NCBI GenBank assembly: GCA_963920575.1
Contig: OY986968.1
Coordinates: forward strand, 4,829,485 to 4,893,484
Origin: Narthecium ossifragum
Taxonomy: Eukaryota; Streptophyta; Magnoliopsida; Dioscoreales; Nartheciaceae
Reading direction: 5' to 3'
DNA length: 64,000 bases
Under the pieces are notes generated by a model that had not been told where the DNA came from, made no database searches, and saw only the letters and a program-made list of their open reading frames with translations. This document shows, in pieces, positions 1 to 11,075 of this stretch (the first letter of the stretch is position 1; the number at the start of each line of letters is the position of its first letter). The position numbers were made by a program, and so were the translations under genes.

Positions 1-303
1 GAAAGAGACAAAGTACGCGTACAAACTAGTAAATAGCGCGTATAAAAGACCTTTAAAACGCGTCGAGATAACCATAAGTACGTGTAGAAACAACCATAAG
101 TACGCGTATAAACAAGAGCGCATAGAAAACACCAAAAAGACACTTAGAAAGAACAAAATGTACGCGTATGAATGCTACATTTCTTAGCGCAAAAAATTAT
201 GTAGGATACGGGGACGAAAATAATGGTATTTATTTTTTCCACAATAGATGAGGGGAGAACAGACCGCCTTGTGAAAAAAATTTAAAATTTAAAATTAAAA
301 GGA
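1..303. other. AT-rich non-coding DNA with degenerate CGCGTA repeats
   Basis: No ORF of note. The first 175 bases carry a motif of the form taagtacgcgtataaac several times (near 10, 35, 72, 100 and 160), including two adjacent near-copies at about 68-110. It looks like decayed tandem repeat sequence. Nothing else is visible here. Confidence 0.4.
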
Positions 304-444
304 TTAAGTCGGGATGAACAAGGGCTTATCGGAGTCTATGTCCGAAGATCCAGCGCCGGCATCCACCTCCGCCTCTTCTTTCCTCCGCTTTAGTCCCTCG
401 GCTTTTCTTGCTTTCCCCTTTGATTTGGTGGATTTTGCCTCCAT
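304..444 (-). CDS. possible small basic/acidic protein, 46 aa, not recognised
   Basis: On the minus strand an ATG at 444-442 opens a 46-codon ORF ending in TAA at 306-304. The product is unlike random translation: a lysine/arginine-rich first half (MEAKSTKSKGKARKAEG, then KRRKEEAE) is followed by an acidic stretch (SSDIDSDKP) and the tail LFIPT. An in-frame stop lies a short way upstream, so the ATG is the natural start. The DNA upstream (445-560) is CT-rich on the sense strand, like a plant 5' UTR. A longer overlapping ORF in another frame (326-592) looks like a shadow. I do not recognise a family. It could be a small nuclear or nucleolar protein, the remnant of a larger gene, or chance. Confidence 0.33.
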   Translation of the reverse strand: MEAKSTKSKGKARKAEGLKRRKEEAEVDAGAGSSDIDSDKPLFIPT

Positions 445-967
445 CGATGGAAATGGAATGGGTGGTACTCGGAAAAAGGTCTAGGGTATGAGAAACTTTG
501 GTCGCGATGGAAATCGAACGCAATCTCTCGATCTCTCGATCTCCCGGTGAAGATTGGAAGGGTAAGCAGAAGATTTGTAAAGCCGCATTCAAATCCCTTT
601 TTTATGCGTATTTATCCGACGCGTTGCTTCATCTTCTCGTCGCCTGCAACCGCCGTATTCGTGGCTAATTGCGTCTTGCCACGTGTGGGGGTGATGAACG
701 CGACAAGACCCGTTTAACCGGGAAGTTCATATTATAACATACATGCCCAGCCACGTCATGTGGCTGGGCATGGCATGTATGTGGGCATGGATAAGTGAGG
801 GGTAAGATCGGGTTTTCCATGGCCAGGGGGTATTAAGGTGCAAAAAAACAGGGCAAAGGTATTAAACTGCCAAAAGCAAAGTTTAGGGGTACTAAACTGC
901 AAAAAATTCGGAAGAGTGGGGTCGAAGGTACCAGGTTGTATTTGGGTACCGAGAAGTGATAGGATAC
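445..967. other. intergenic, includes a strong hairpin
   Basis: No coding potential seen. Positions 742-772 form a perfect hairpin: arms CATGCCCAGCCAC (742-754) and its complement (760-772) around a 5-nt loop, with an imperfect continuation of the stem outside. It may be the centre of a foldback MITE. Confidence 0.5.
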
Positions 968-970
968 ATG

Positions 971-1868
971 TCACGTAGACACGTGCATCCTACATGATCA
1001 TTTTCAACGTTTCAGATCCACTCACATTCACTGGTTTCCACCACATAAGTCAATAATACATGGACACGTAAGCCATGTGCAATGTACATGATTTTTTAGT
1101 CATGTACACAAATCTTTTTTCTTTTGAGAATTGTATCACCTTTTGGTTTGTAATTATGTCAATTGACGTTTCTGTTTTATCGCTTTTAATGAAGGTGCTT
1201 GAGGATTGTTTAGGGAGACCAGTAGAATAGAGGGATCTCGCTAAATTTCCGCAGTTGGATAGGATCTGGTTCGCGTCCCCTGGTCCGGTTGGGCTTTTAC
1301 GGGTCGGGGCGCGACACCCCTTGCCGTTGCGACTCCCCTCTGACCCTTCCGGGCGAGCACCGACGACCCGGCGGCGCCGCTGCTTTGCTTTGTCAAACCC
1401 CTCCATCGTGAAAAGGGATAACCCTCATTAACTTCAAAATCGGGATTAACCCCGCTTATCTCCCAAATTCTAACCCCACGGTGTTTGGGGATAAAAATGG
1501 GGTTAAGGGGGATAACCCCCTTTTATCCCCCTTAACCCCGTCCTTACCCCGAACCAAACGGGTGTGAGGTTTATTTACTATTTTTTAAACTTGAAGCCAT
1601 ATTTGAAACGTTGTGACCAAATAAGACGGTAAACAAATATATTTAATCCCTTAAAAAATTCATAGACAAAGGGGAGATATTAATTCGATTTATTGGTACT
1701 TTTGGACCCATAATTCATTTTGGCACTTTTAGACTCGATCTTTATCATGATTCTAAAAAGCTAAAATTCACTTTTAATACCTCTAGAATTACACGTGGTG
1801 GGGACCAGTGAATGTGAGTGGATCTGGAACGTTGAAAATGGCCATGTACGATGCACATGCCTACGTGG
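971..1868. repeat. 74-bp imperfect inverted repeats flanking about 750 bp
   Basis: Positions 971-1044 and 1795-1868 are inverted copies of each other with about eight mismatches in 74 bp; both contain the block CCACTCACATTCACTGG or its complement. They could be the terminal inverted repeats of a non-autonomous DNA transposon. The interior has been invaded by another repeat: the G/C-run palindrome at 1499-1539 and the inverted-repeat arm at 1315-1485. Confidence 0.5.
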
Positions 1869-3056
1869 CATGTACCACAATCACTTCTCTTCTCAAAATC
1901 CTCGAAGAGGGGAAATTAGTAATACATTCATACTCCCGTAGGAGACTAACTATAAACAAAGGGTAAACTGGTAATCACCGCTCCTCAAGCTCCGTCAGAC
2001 GCCGCCGCGTCGCCAAACACCTGCCCGGTAGGGGCCACAGAAGAGGAGCTAACGCATGCACCTGCAAAACACAGTCGGGGTAGGAATGAGCAACTAAACT
2101 CAGCATAGAAACTACACTACGACGCACACAAGGAAGAGGGAACACAACAGTGTCACCGTCAAGCAAGGCCTGGGTGTGCACAGGAGCTCCATAACCCCAC
2201 CGCGTGTCCCTGAGAGGCCTCAGTCATGGTCTTTCAGCCGAGCTGGTCACATACTGGGTCCCCTCAGCGAGGCGGAAAACCAACACTACCATCTCACGAG
2301 CAGCAAACAGGCACTGCTAGGCAGGAACCGACACCGCTGTGAGGCATACCCTCTACTCAAGAGACAGATAATCGGACACCGGCTACACCTCAGAACCTGG
2401 CTCGAGGTTGACACGACCTCTAAAACCTCGATCAACAGGTGTTCAAGTCATCTAGGCCTATCATCAAATCGACTTAACACAACCATTCAAACCTGTACCA
2501 CGCTATCCAGCCACGGTCCTAGGGCTACATCCGAGCTTCCAAGACCTCGGGACGGTGATACTACAGATCGCTCACGCCCTAACCTTATGCATCTAATTCA
2601 CAATCAAATGCATGCTATGAACATACGCAGGAAGACAAGTAAGCATGCAACACATGTGATAATATAAAGCATGGTTTGGGCTCGGCGCCCTGTCGGCCCG
2701 GGGTGGTGAACAGATATATAAGCCAAGGAACTGCTGCAGTGGTAACACCACCAACTGCCAGCCAGCTCATAGAAAACAACCAGCAACAGGAAGCAACCTC
2801 GGCAAACATGGCTATCAATACAACATAACATATACCCTCGGCACGCGCAGCATGCGAGGCTAAGGAAAGCAGGAGGGCAACCCGCCCGTTTATTCTACAC
2901 ATCCCAGAAGTCATCACTCTCTCAGTTCACCACTACCCCTCAATATGGGGCTAACATGCTTAATCATATGTATAAGGTATAAAGTGGTAAAGAAAACCCG
3001 TATATGCAAAGCCCCGCGGGCAAGAACCAACGAAAACACCTTCCTGTCACTAACAT

Positions 3057-3277
3057 GATTGATCATTTCCATGAAATGATCGATCTTCTTAGTGAACCAG
3101 AAGTTCCATCACGATCAAACCAAAAAGGATCGATCATCCCTCCAAGATGATCGATCACCTTTGTGACCCGGGACCAGGTCCATGCCTGCCAAGAAAATGA
3201 TCGATCCATCTCCACCATATGATCGATCATGCACGGGCCAGGCATGACGCCCCAAGGATGATGGAGAATGATCGATC
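3057..3277. promoter_or_regulatory. palindrome array 1 (GATCGATC), 71-bp period
   Basis: GATCGATC or a one-base variant starts at 3057, 3078, 3128, 3149, 3199, 3221 and 3270. The pairs are 21, 21 and 22 bp apart, and the first members of successive pairs (3057, 3128, 3199, 3270) are exactly 71 bp apart. The spacers are mostly dissimilar. The array lies in a putative LTR U3 region. Function is inferred, not known. Confidence 0.5.
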
Positions 3278-3713
3278 TCTATGGGTTCTCTGGCTACCCT
3301 GGCCGGAGAAAGAAGGAAAGTACCGTCGGAAAACTCTACCAAACCCCGCAAAACTCTAGGATCTAGTAGTACGAAGGACCACGAGTCCAAAACCGGTACT
3401 TGCACTGAAAACTAACATGCATACAAGTAGATCTACTCGAAGAAAACACAAGCAAACTCAAAACTCTCAAAAACCGAAACAACAAGTAGGTAGGATCACG
3501 ACCTAGAACACAAGCCCAAGCCCGGATCTTTTGATCCCGGGTACACCTAACCGTTCTAAACAACCATTAACACAAACACGGTCAATGTGTGCACACGCGA
3601 GTGTGAAAACAAACTGACAATACGCAATCTACTGAATTGACCTTGCGGTCCACGAAATAATACGATCCACCGAATCGCGCGCTCGACGCGAAACAAGCAA
3701 ACGAGCCATGGGC

Positions 3714-3785
3714 CTGACCCAGACGGTCGACCCAGACGGTTGAGCCAGATAGTCGACCCAGACGGTTGACCCAGACAATCGACCA
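3714..3785. repeat. minisatellite, about 14-15-bp unit
   Basis: About five copies of GACCCAGACGGTC/T with small changes run head to tail, inside the putative minus-strand LTR. Confidence 0.7.
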
Positions 3786-3886
3786 AGGGGTAAAGGGACA
3801 GGTCCTCATATCCTAATACCCTTAAAGAAAATATCATCCCGAGATTCGATAAAGGTAGGGCTCGGAAATAGAAAAAAGAAGCGACA

Positions 3887-4156
3887 CTAGAAGACAAGAC
3901 AAAAGCTATCTCGAGAAGGAAACAAATGTGGATACTCATGCCGCATGCGCGCCTCGCGCTCCCAGGTCATCTCCTCGACGCCTCTGTGCCTCCACAGTAC
4001 CTTGACCAAGGGAATCGTCTTGCTCTGCAAGACCTTATCCCTCCGATCAAGTACCTGAACTGGCTGCTCAACGAATGTCGCGTCTGCGTCAAGCTCGATG
4101 TCATCCACCCTGATGACATGAGACGGGTCCGGGTGATACTTCCTCAACATCGACAC
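3887..4156 (-). pseudogene. C-terminal end of a Ty3/gypsy (chromovirus) integrase region, truncated
   Basis: The 89-residue translation matches the end of plant chromovirus Pol: it opens with MLRKYHPDPSHVI, followed by VQVLDRR, the chromodomain-like stretch IPLVKVLWRHRGVEEMTWE, and ends near YPHLFPSRD. Everything upstream of it (protease, RT, RNase H, integrase core) is missing because the 4155-4325 inverted-repeat arm abuts it. It is a fragment of a Tekay/Del-type element and cannot act on its own. Confidence 0.85.
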
Positions 4157-4325
4157 ATGGAGTTAGAATTTCGAAGATAATGGGGGTTAATCCCAATTTT
4201 GAGGTTAATGAGGGTTATCCCTTTTCGCGATGGAGGGGTATGGCAAAGCAAAGCAGTGGTGCCGCCGGGTCATCGGAGCTCGCCAGGAAGGGGTCAGAGG
4301 GGAGTCGTAGTGGCTAGGGGACCCC

Positions 4326-5087
4326 GGATCTGAGGGCGGACGACGCTGGGAGGCCGTGGGCGGTGGACTCCAAGGAAGGCGACATTGGATCCGGTGGCGG
4401 GGATAGAGCTTGGGAGGACCTCTGCAAGGTGGGGGGGGGGGGGTCGGGCGGTGTCATTGTGCTGTCGGCGTTGTTGAAAGTGATTGAGCCGTCAGGTGGA
4501 AGCTCCGGAGGAGATGCCAGGAGCTCGGGCGCGCGGGCGAGCTTAGTGTGGAGGGGACCTCGAGGCCAAGGTGGAATCGGGCTGGAGAGGAGGAATTGCC
4601 GCGGGTGGCCCCTGCTTCACCGAGGGAGGGTGGAAGCTTCATGAGGGGGGGTCGGCCGGGATTAATGGGCCTGCCATAGGTGAGGGATTCGTTGGGGTGG
4701 TGACAGCAAGGTTGTAGAGGGAGGATGAGGGAAGAGGGGGTGGTGGTAGTGGAGTGGGTGGTGATGGTATTGGAGAAGATGAGAGAGGAGTAGGATGGGA
4801 GATGGTCGAGGAATAGGGCCTCGATCGAGGAGATGGTCCTCGGAGTAGATGACCCCCTCTGTTCCCATCGCGCTCCTTTGGGTCGACATCACCATCGCTG
4901 CCCTCGTCTACATCCTTGCCTGCCTCCCGGACCTCATCCTCCAATCCCTCCTCCACCCTCCCCCGGTGAGTTAGAGAGGTCGCGGCGCCGGCTTGGAGAG
5001 AAAGGGGTAGAGCTTGCGGGGTACAGGCTAGCCGGGAGGTCGGCGGTGTCGAGTCGGCGTCGCGGTGTGGTTTGGAGTTGTTGTGGG
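4326..5087. other. GC-rich non-coding DNA with a possible captured exon
   Basis: Low-complexity G-rich sequence, including a run of twelve or more G at 4430-4442. On the plus strand an ATG at 4849 opens a short hydrophobic reading frame (MTPSVPIALLWVDITIAA, continuing YILACLPDLILQSLLH) that ends at a GT donor-like site near 4966. Such a membrane-like segment in GC-rich, repeat-bounded DNA could be an exon captured by a transposon. I do not recognise the parent gene. The longer ORFs in other frames here are compositional. Confidence 0.3.
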
Positions 5088-6826
5088 TGATGAGAATGCC
5101 AAATGTCATATTTTTATTCCTTAATTCTTAGTCTTATATGCTTATTTGATACCTAAATGTACTCACTAATCTTATATTTTGATTTAGGATGTAATTGGAA
5201 TCCTTACATGTGAAACAAAGCTGATTGGGTGATTTTGGACAGTTTTAACATCAGTTAGTAAATGGAGAATAACTTTTCTATCTAAGCTCTGATTTGGATG
5301 ATTCAAGATGCTATGGAACAGCAAGAAAGAGCTCTACAACTTTTATTTTTTGAGTTGTGAGAGATTCTGGTTGATTGCATCAAGGAAATCGAAGCCAGAA
5401 TGTACAAAGAAGATTGCAAAGAAGATGGGTCAGCTTCAAAGAATAAACTGTACCTTCTCATGAAGAACCAGATGATATTCCATATATTATTGGAAAGCTC
5501 TGGAAGTCTAATTTCTGGAGAATTTTACGATTCGTGATTTGGAGTTTCCTAGAGAAAGTTACAGTACTTTTAGTACCTAAGGCGTAGAGCTGAATGACAA
5601 AAGAAATACGAAAAAAACAAGATCGATCTTCTTTACAAAACAGATTGAGCTTTATTAAGGCAAGACGAAAAATATAATACATAGACTCACGGTCGACCGT
5701 CGCATCATCCGTCACATCGACCGTGAGGCTCTGTCACGAAAAAGGCTTCTCAGAGTCGATGTGAAGATCAACCGTGAGCGTAAACAGGAAAAATGGAATA
5801 AAAGATCGATCATTCCCCTTAAGAAGATCGATCTTCTTAAGGGCGTAGCCAAAATCTGGGATGAAAAGATCGATCTTCTCCTATATAAAGATTGTTCTTT
5901 GTTAGCCGGCTTAGCCAAATAAAAAGACTTAGCCATAATCCGATGATGGGGAACTGTTGAGCTATAAATAGGATTCTTTTTAAGGATTGTGGGGATCCAA
6001 TCCTATTTTCTTTTCTGCTTTTTTTTAGGTTTTTAGGACTTTTCTCTGGAGAAATTCATGGCTTTGCGTGACTAAATCTTGATACTTGGTCAAGGAAACT
6101 GAAAGCTTGGAATCCATGAACTGTGAGATCTAATCTATTTTTATTGTTCAATTTATGCTTTGGGTATTGGATGTTCTTCTGTGATTATATTCATGATTGT
6201 CTTGTTTAATTGCTAGGAGGTCTACTACTTCATTATTCGTTGCAATCTACTGCTAGGTTGGATATGAAATACGTAATTGTTTGATCCCTCTAATCTGCGA
6301 AGCAACTAAGATCTAATGATTTGCTGCGTCAGAGGTTGTTAGATCTTAGGAAGAATATTCGACTAAATTAAATGCAACCGCTTGTGCTTGTGTTGTTTAG
6401 CTTCATCGATCTCCCTATTCTTAAGGCTGCTAGTAGATTAAATCTACGACGCTTGTCTTAGGTTGTTTAGTAGTTAGGGTTGGTTGGATCGCTTGTTTCT
6501 AATTAACTATTATTGAGTAGAGATTCGAATTTAATTCGAATGGTGAATATTCCAGATATGGGTTGATATATAATTGTATCAAAGATCAGTTATAAGATTT
6601 CGATGGTGGATGTTGACTTAGACCAAGGTTTGTTCTCTTAATTAAATTAGATTCCTCAATTTGAATTATTTCTTTTTTGTTTTCATTATACTCAAAACCC
6701 CCCTTCTTTGTCCATGAAGCACAAAATTAGATTAGACACTTCTCGTTGGAACGACTCGTACTCACACTACTACATTTATTTTAAGGAGTATCAATTTTAT
6801 TTTTGATTGCCTGCGACAGAACATCA
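5088..6826 (+). mobile_element. LTR (probably solo) of the TGATGAG family, plus orientation
   Basis: It starts TGATGAGAATGCC and ends GACAGAACATCA, matching the ends of the other TGATRAG...CA LTRs in this window. GTTGTGG occurs both next to the left end (5080-5086) and directly after the right end (6827-6833), which may be a target duplication although the fit is one base off. Inside are palindrome array 2 (5621-5897), a promoter element GCCATAATCCG (5932-5942) and a TATA box CTATAAATAG starting at 5962. No gag or pol adjoins it. Confidence 0.6.
5621..5971 (+). promoter_or_regulatory. palindrome array 2 plus core promoter of the LTR
   Basis: Palindrome-like octamers start at 5621/5643, 5691/5703/5715, 5754/5766, 5804/5826 and 5869/5890, so spacings are 21-22 bp or 12 bp. 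Both core types occur: AAGATCGATCTT and CGGTCGACCG. The array ends 34 nt before GCCATAATCCG (5932-5942), which is 19 nt from the TATA box at 5962. Confidence 0.55.
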
Positions 6827-7110
6827 GTTGTGGCGTCCGGATGGCGACTGAAGGGAGAGCGCTCTGTGGGGGGAGTGATCGAGAGAGTGAAGAGAGACAA
6901 CGCCACCACTAAAAAAGACGCTCTGGAAAAGATTTTTGGATCGATCCAAGATGAGCTCGAATCGATCCCCTGCACAAAGCTAAAAAAAGGCTCGGGAAAA
7001 GCCTTTGGGATCGATCCGCACAAGTTTGGATCGATCCAAGAAGGCTCCGGATCAATCCGACCCAAGAAGGCTCCGGATCGATCCGACCAAGTCTCGGATT
7101 GATCCAAATA
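6827..7110 (-). mobile_element. LTR U3 fragment with palindrome array 3
   Basis: GATCGATC-type octamers start at 6939/6960, 7009/7029/7050 and 7076/7097 (spacings 20-21 bp; groups 67-70 bp apart). Spacer words such as CTCTGGAAAAGATTTT resemble those of the array at 23782-24094, so this is probably a truncated LTR of that type in the same (minus) orientation. ORFs spanning it merely translate the repeats. Confidence 0.45.
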
Positions 7111-7777
7111 TATTATACTTTATTATAATATATTTTATACGATTCTATGCAACAATATAATAATATAAAATTTATATGGTTTATGCATAAATAGCAAAAT
7201 CCCTTTACTTAATCATTTATTAAAATATTATAATCTTAAACACGAAGCATGTCAAGATTTTCATAATTCTTGATCAAATTCTCAATACACCCTATTTAAG
7301 GACACTTTTTGTATTTAGGATAAACTCACGCTATCGATCCGGATGAGTTTTCTGGGTAGGGGCTGATATTATAATCTTAATCCACTATTATAATATTATA
7401 TATTTTATACATTTTAAGTACAAACATTTTCATTAACATTATAATTAATTCAAATATTATAATCTTAGCCCACTGCTTACCAACTATTATAATATTATAT
7501 ATTTTATATACTTTACAATTCTTACCCTTATCCCTACTTTTTTATCCTTAACCCCCCTTAACCCTATTCCCCTTAACCCCGAACTAAATAGGGGCTTATG
7601 TCATAAACCTATTTTAATTTAGGTAGAGAAGGGGGACGTTGTCGACAAGTCTAACAGAAAATGGGTCACGTCACATGACTCATTTTCATTGTATCTTTTA
7701 GTCCACACAATTGTATCAGGGTTTAAATAAGCCTCTCAACTTTTAACAAATTATAAATAAGAGCTCGATCATATAAT
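7111..7777. other. AT-rich non-coding DNA with MITE remnants
   Basis: 7111-7540 is very AT-rich with repeated TATTATAATATTATATATTTTATA blocks in shorter pieces (near 7115, 7385 and 7490). 7540-7600 has TTAACCCC runs ending in CCGAACTAAATAGGGG, like the MITE end at 1540-1560. 7650-7685 contains AATGGGTCACGTCACATGAC, which recurs inverted just right of the next LTR (9214-9235), so that LTR probably landed in a MITE. Confidence 0.4.
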
Positions 7778-7782
7778 GTCAT

Positions 7783-9213
7783 TGATCGCTTATAAACACG
7801 TCGTTAAAACGTTGCAAACTCAATCAAGAATAATAGTTATAAACCCTTATTCAAAATACTAAACTATGGGGTAGAATAGTGATGAAATACGAGATCAAAT
7901 CACAAGGAAAACTTTGATTACGAAGGAGAAATCAGAATTAAATCTCGGAACTCTAAATCTAAAACGAAAAGGATTGATTTCGGTTTTAGAAACTTATTAA
8001 TTAAAACTAATTAAGAAAGCGATGAAAGAAAATTGAAATATATTAATGAGAGAAAACCTAGGGATTACTCAATCCATTTAGTTTCACTTCATGTATTCTT
8101 TAATTATCCTCTTGTTTTCTTATCTAGACATTATAGATTCATAGCTTCTTAAACTTACATGAATCCCTAAAAGAAGGAGAGTGTTTTCCAAAGGCATATT
8201 TTATCTTCGATTGGCATAAAGTCACTAAGCATAAAATATCTCACTAAGCATAAAATATCTCATCGGTTATTCACAAACCACATAAAAGCCATCCTATAGA
8301 TCTCTACCATCAATCACCGAAATCAGATAGGACTAAAAGTACGTCAAGGAACTCTGTTCTCTCAACTCTTTTATCATTAAAACCAAATCTATAAGATCAT
8401 GTCCAGAAAAAGAATACAAGATTCAACTAGAAAAATACAAGGAAGATCTACTAAAGCTTCATGAGATCCCTAAGTACAGAAATTAGCTACTCATCTTTGT
8501 GTTGGAAGCCATAGATTCGATGAAGAACGATTGGGATTCACGCTGCAACTCCATCTTCTCCAGAGAATCCTCCAAACCCTAATTCTCTCTTTTCTCTCTA
8601 TCAGGGACCCCTAATTTTCTGCCAGCAAACACCTTCTTATAGGTGTATTCCCGGAATTAGGGTTTTGGATTGAGTTGGACCTCTAGTGCAACTCGGATTT
8701 CCTGGTTTAATTCTGACAGCCTCTTCCGGTCGCGACTGGGTTCAACCCGTCCGGAATTTGAAAATGTGCTCAACATGAAAGATGTAGATTAGGAAGCCTT
8801 CTGTCCTGTCCCGAAGATTTGACATTATTTGAACTTATCTGAAATATTTGGAGAATATTCTCCTGAGCATCGACGGATCCGTTTCCCATCATCTGTTTAT
8901 CTTCATATTCGTGAAAACTGTTATTAATTTGTCCATAATCTCGCAAAGTGTCCAACATTAAAGTTGTTCATATTGAAGTCTTCTATAAGTCCTCCAAATT
9001 TCATGAATGTAGGATTTATCTGAAGAATTTGGTGAATTCTTTTCAAACTGACAGCGGAGCGGCTTAATTTCCACATATGAGTCTTTTTCTATATTTTCTA
9101 ACTTGAATCTTCATTAAACCTGAAAATCAATTAACAAACTATCAAATACAAACACTCTCGGACTAACAAATGTAAATTGAGAGGTTTAGGTATGAATATT
9201 TAGTGACTTATCA
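7783..9213 (-). mobile_element. solo LTR, TGATRAG family, subfamily without palindromes
   Basis: On the plus strand it runs from TGATCGCTTATAAACACG to AGTGACTTATCA. The 5-bp target duplication GTCAT is perfect (7778-7782 and 9214-9218). No internal region or partner LTR is present, so it is a solo LTR left by recombination. It is closely related to the LTR at 41816-43711, which carries an additional insertion at the position of 8184-8193 here. No GATCGATC array is present. Confidence 0.9.
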
Positions 9214-9497
9214 GTCATGTGACCCATTTCCGTAGGTCCGTTGATGGTAACCCCATCGAGACCTAAATTGGACCGATTTATAAAGTAAAGGCAATGTTTG
9301 TAACTTTTTAAACTCGAAGGTCGTATTTGAAACTTGACACAATCTATAAAGTAATAAAGTACATTTTACCCAACTTTTAAGTAAGAGCGAAATAAATAAG
9401 GTGAATAGAAAGCAAGAGATTTTGCTGACATGGATACAGGAGCGTCGTTCAACATATGCTTTGGCAATCTCTGGTTCAACATCTCTTTGGGGAGCCA

Positions 9498-11075
9498 TGA
9501 CGCGCCCAAACCACTCGTCGTTAAAAGTGACTAGGACGTCAAGATTACAATTTATACTGAATCCTAACTAACTACTACGTAGTTAGCGGGAGTCCGGGTC
9601 GATCCGCAGGGAAATGAGAATTGACTAACGTACTCGATAGATAACTCCAAACAATTAGTTAAAATGATTTGGGTTTTGGATTAATGACTATTAAAGTAAT
9701 TAACTAAGTAAAGAGAAGTATAACTAATATAGAGAGGTCTTGGGATCTCCATTTCATTGTAGGTTCTAGTGTAGCCTCCTAAGGAATTGAGGTGTGTAAT
9801 CCAATTGGGACGATCGAAATCAAGAAGTCGACAAGCGGGTGGTTAGCCTCACTTATCGCTCAACGGAAGTCGGGTTAGAATCATCCGCCGGAAAGAATCA
9901 CATTCACAAAGTCGACGAATGAGTGATTAACTTCTATCGTCGCTAACGAACCTTCGATTAAGATCGATTCGTCGCAAGATAAAGGTATTGTATGGAATCG
10001 GGCATTGGATCGAGATGGTTCTAGCACCTCGAATCCAATGCAAGAGAAAGATAGAATGGATCCTTTGATTAGAGAGATAGGGATGGTTCTAGTATCCCTA
10101 ATCTCTAATCTAGGGCTAATCATCATCCCAATGTAATTGGATGTGTTTCTAGCACATCCAACTCATTGGGGCATAACAACAAACACCTATCATACACAAG
10201 TCCTAGTTCATACCAAAGAAAGGCATTCATCCATTCAACATATAAGATCCATCTACAAAGATAGAGAAATAATGCTCAAATCCATACAATAGATCAATCC
10301 CAAAGATTACACATCAAAAACCCTAAGAAAATTACAAAAGAATCCTACAACTACATGGAAATCCCAAGAGAAAGGAAGTTAGCTACTCATCTTGGATCGA
10401 TCCATGGATGGAGGGTGATGAAGCTCTCCCTCCATGGGTTTCCTCCAAGAAGTCCTCCTCTCAATTGGGTAAGAAACCTAGAAGGGCTGGAGAAAGAACT
10501 AAGAGAATCCCCCTAAAATCCCCCATAAGGGGTCTATTTATAGTAAACAAGCCTCCCCCACTCAGATTAGATCTGGGCCATTGATTTTGCTCGGCTGACA
10601 CCAAAGGATTGATCCTCATAGGGTGGAGGATTGATCTTCCGCTTCGTGTGATCGCTGGTCCCGTGAAGGATCGATCCTCCTATAGGCAAGGATCGATCTT
10701 TTCTTTCTTGAATGCTGGCTGCGCCCCGATGAAGATCGATCCTCAAGTGTGTGAAGATCGATCCTCTAGAATTTGCGTTCTGTCACTGAAAAAATGTGCA
10801 AAAGTGATCAATCCTCTCATGACATAGGATCGATCCTTGTTGTCCTGATTGGCTTTGTTCTTGATGTACTTCACAGGATCGATCCTCCTTCAATAAAGGA
10901 TCGATCTTCTTCATAAAAACTGGCCCGAATGACATCGTTAAAGCTCGGAACTTGATCCAATCCTCGTTGAGGGCACTTGTACCTGTAATAGGGTAAAATC
11001 CATCAGTAAGGCCTTGCTCGGAGACTAACAAGGCCAAGTTAAAAGGGTGATTTATGCACTTTTCATGTCTTATCA
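9498..11075 (-). mobile_element. solo LTR with palindrome array 4, odd 31-bp flanking duplication
   Basis: Plus-strand limits are TGACGCGCCC and CATGTCTTATCA, as in sister LTRs, inverted. It interrupts gag 1 in its first codons. The expected 5-bp duplication is absent: a 31-bp piece of gag (left 9467-9497, right 11080-11110, one mismatch) flanks the LTR. TATA (complement of CTATAAATAG) lies at 10534-10543, the GATCTAATCTG element at 10563-10573 (complement), and the palindromes at 10606-10907. Confidence 0.8.
10534..10907 (-). promoter_or_regulatory. palindrome array 4 plus core promoter
   Basis: Octamers start at 10607/10629, 10669/10691, 10734/10756, 10806/10828 and 10877/10899: five pairs, every pair exactly 22 bp apart, with pair-to-pair distances of 62, 65, 72 and 71 bp. 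Typical palindrome: AGGATCGATCCT. The array starts 33 nt from the GATCTAATCTG element (10563-10573, complement), which is 19 nt from the TATA decamer (10534-10543, complement). Confidence 0.65.

Larger units (their letters stand above)
1966..3886 (-). mobile_element. 3' LTR and 3' untranslated region of a chromovirus-like Ty3/gypsy element (decayed)
   Basis: This follows the stop of the minus-strand pol fragment (3887-4156), where the 3' UTR and 3' LTR of such an element should be. Read on the minus strand, a purine-rich tract precedes about 3810, a plausible polypurine tract and LTR start. Inside are a 14-15-bp minisatellite (3714-3785), a palindrome array (3057-3277) and a TATA-like TATATA at about 2714-2722. 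I could not find the other LTR end; 1966 is only a guess at the left limit. ORFs translated here show no known domain. Confidence 0.4.
1315..4325. repeat. about 170-bp long inverted repeat (arms 1315-1485 and 4155-4325)
   Basis: The complement of 1315-1485 reappears at about 4155-4325. Shared blocks include GATGGAGGGGT, GCAAAGCAAAGCAG, GAGGGTTATCCCTTTTC and GGGGAGTCG. The left arm lies next to a perfect palindrome at 1499-1539 (16-bp arms GGGGTTAAGGGGGATA, 9-nt loop) and an end of the form ACCCCGAACCAAACGGG, typical of plant MITEs; a related end lies near 7555-7595. The right arm starts exactly where the retrotransposon pol fragment (3887-4156) is broken. Either two copies of one MITE in opposite orientation, or the ends of one larger element. 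Confidence 0.5.

Noticed and set aside
2176..2917. ORFs of 100-163 aa in the left LTR-like region
   Set aside because: No recognisable motifs, overlapping frames on both strands, inside putative LTR DNA.
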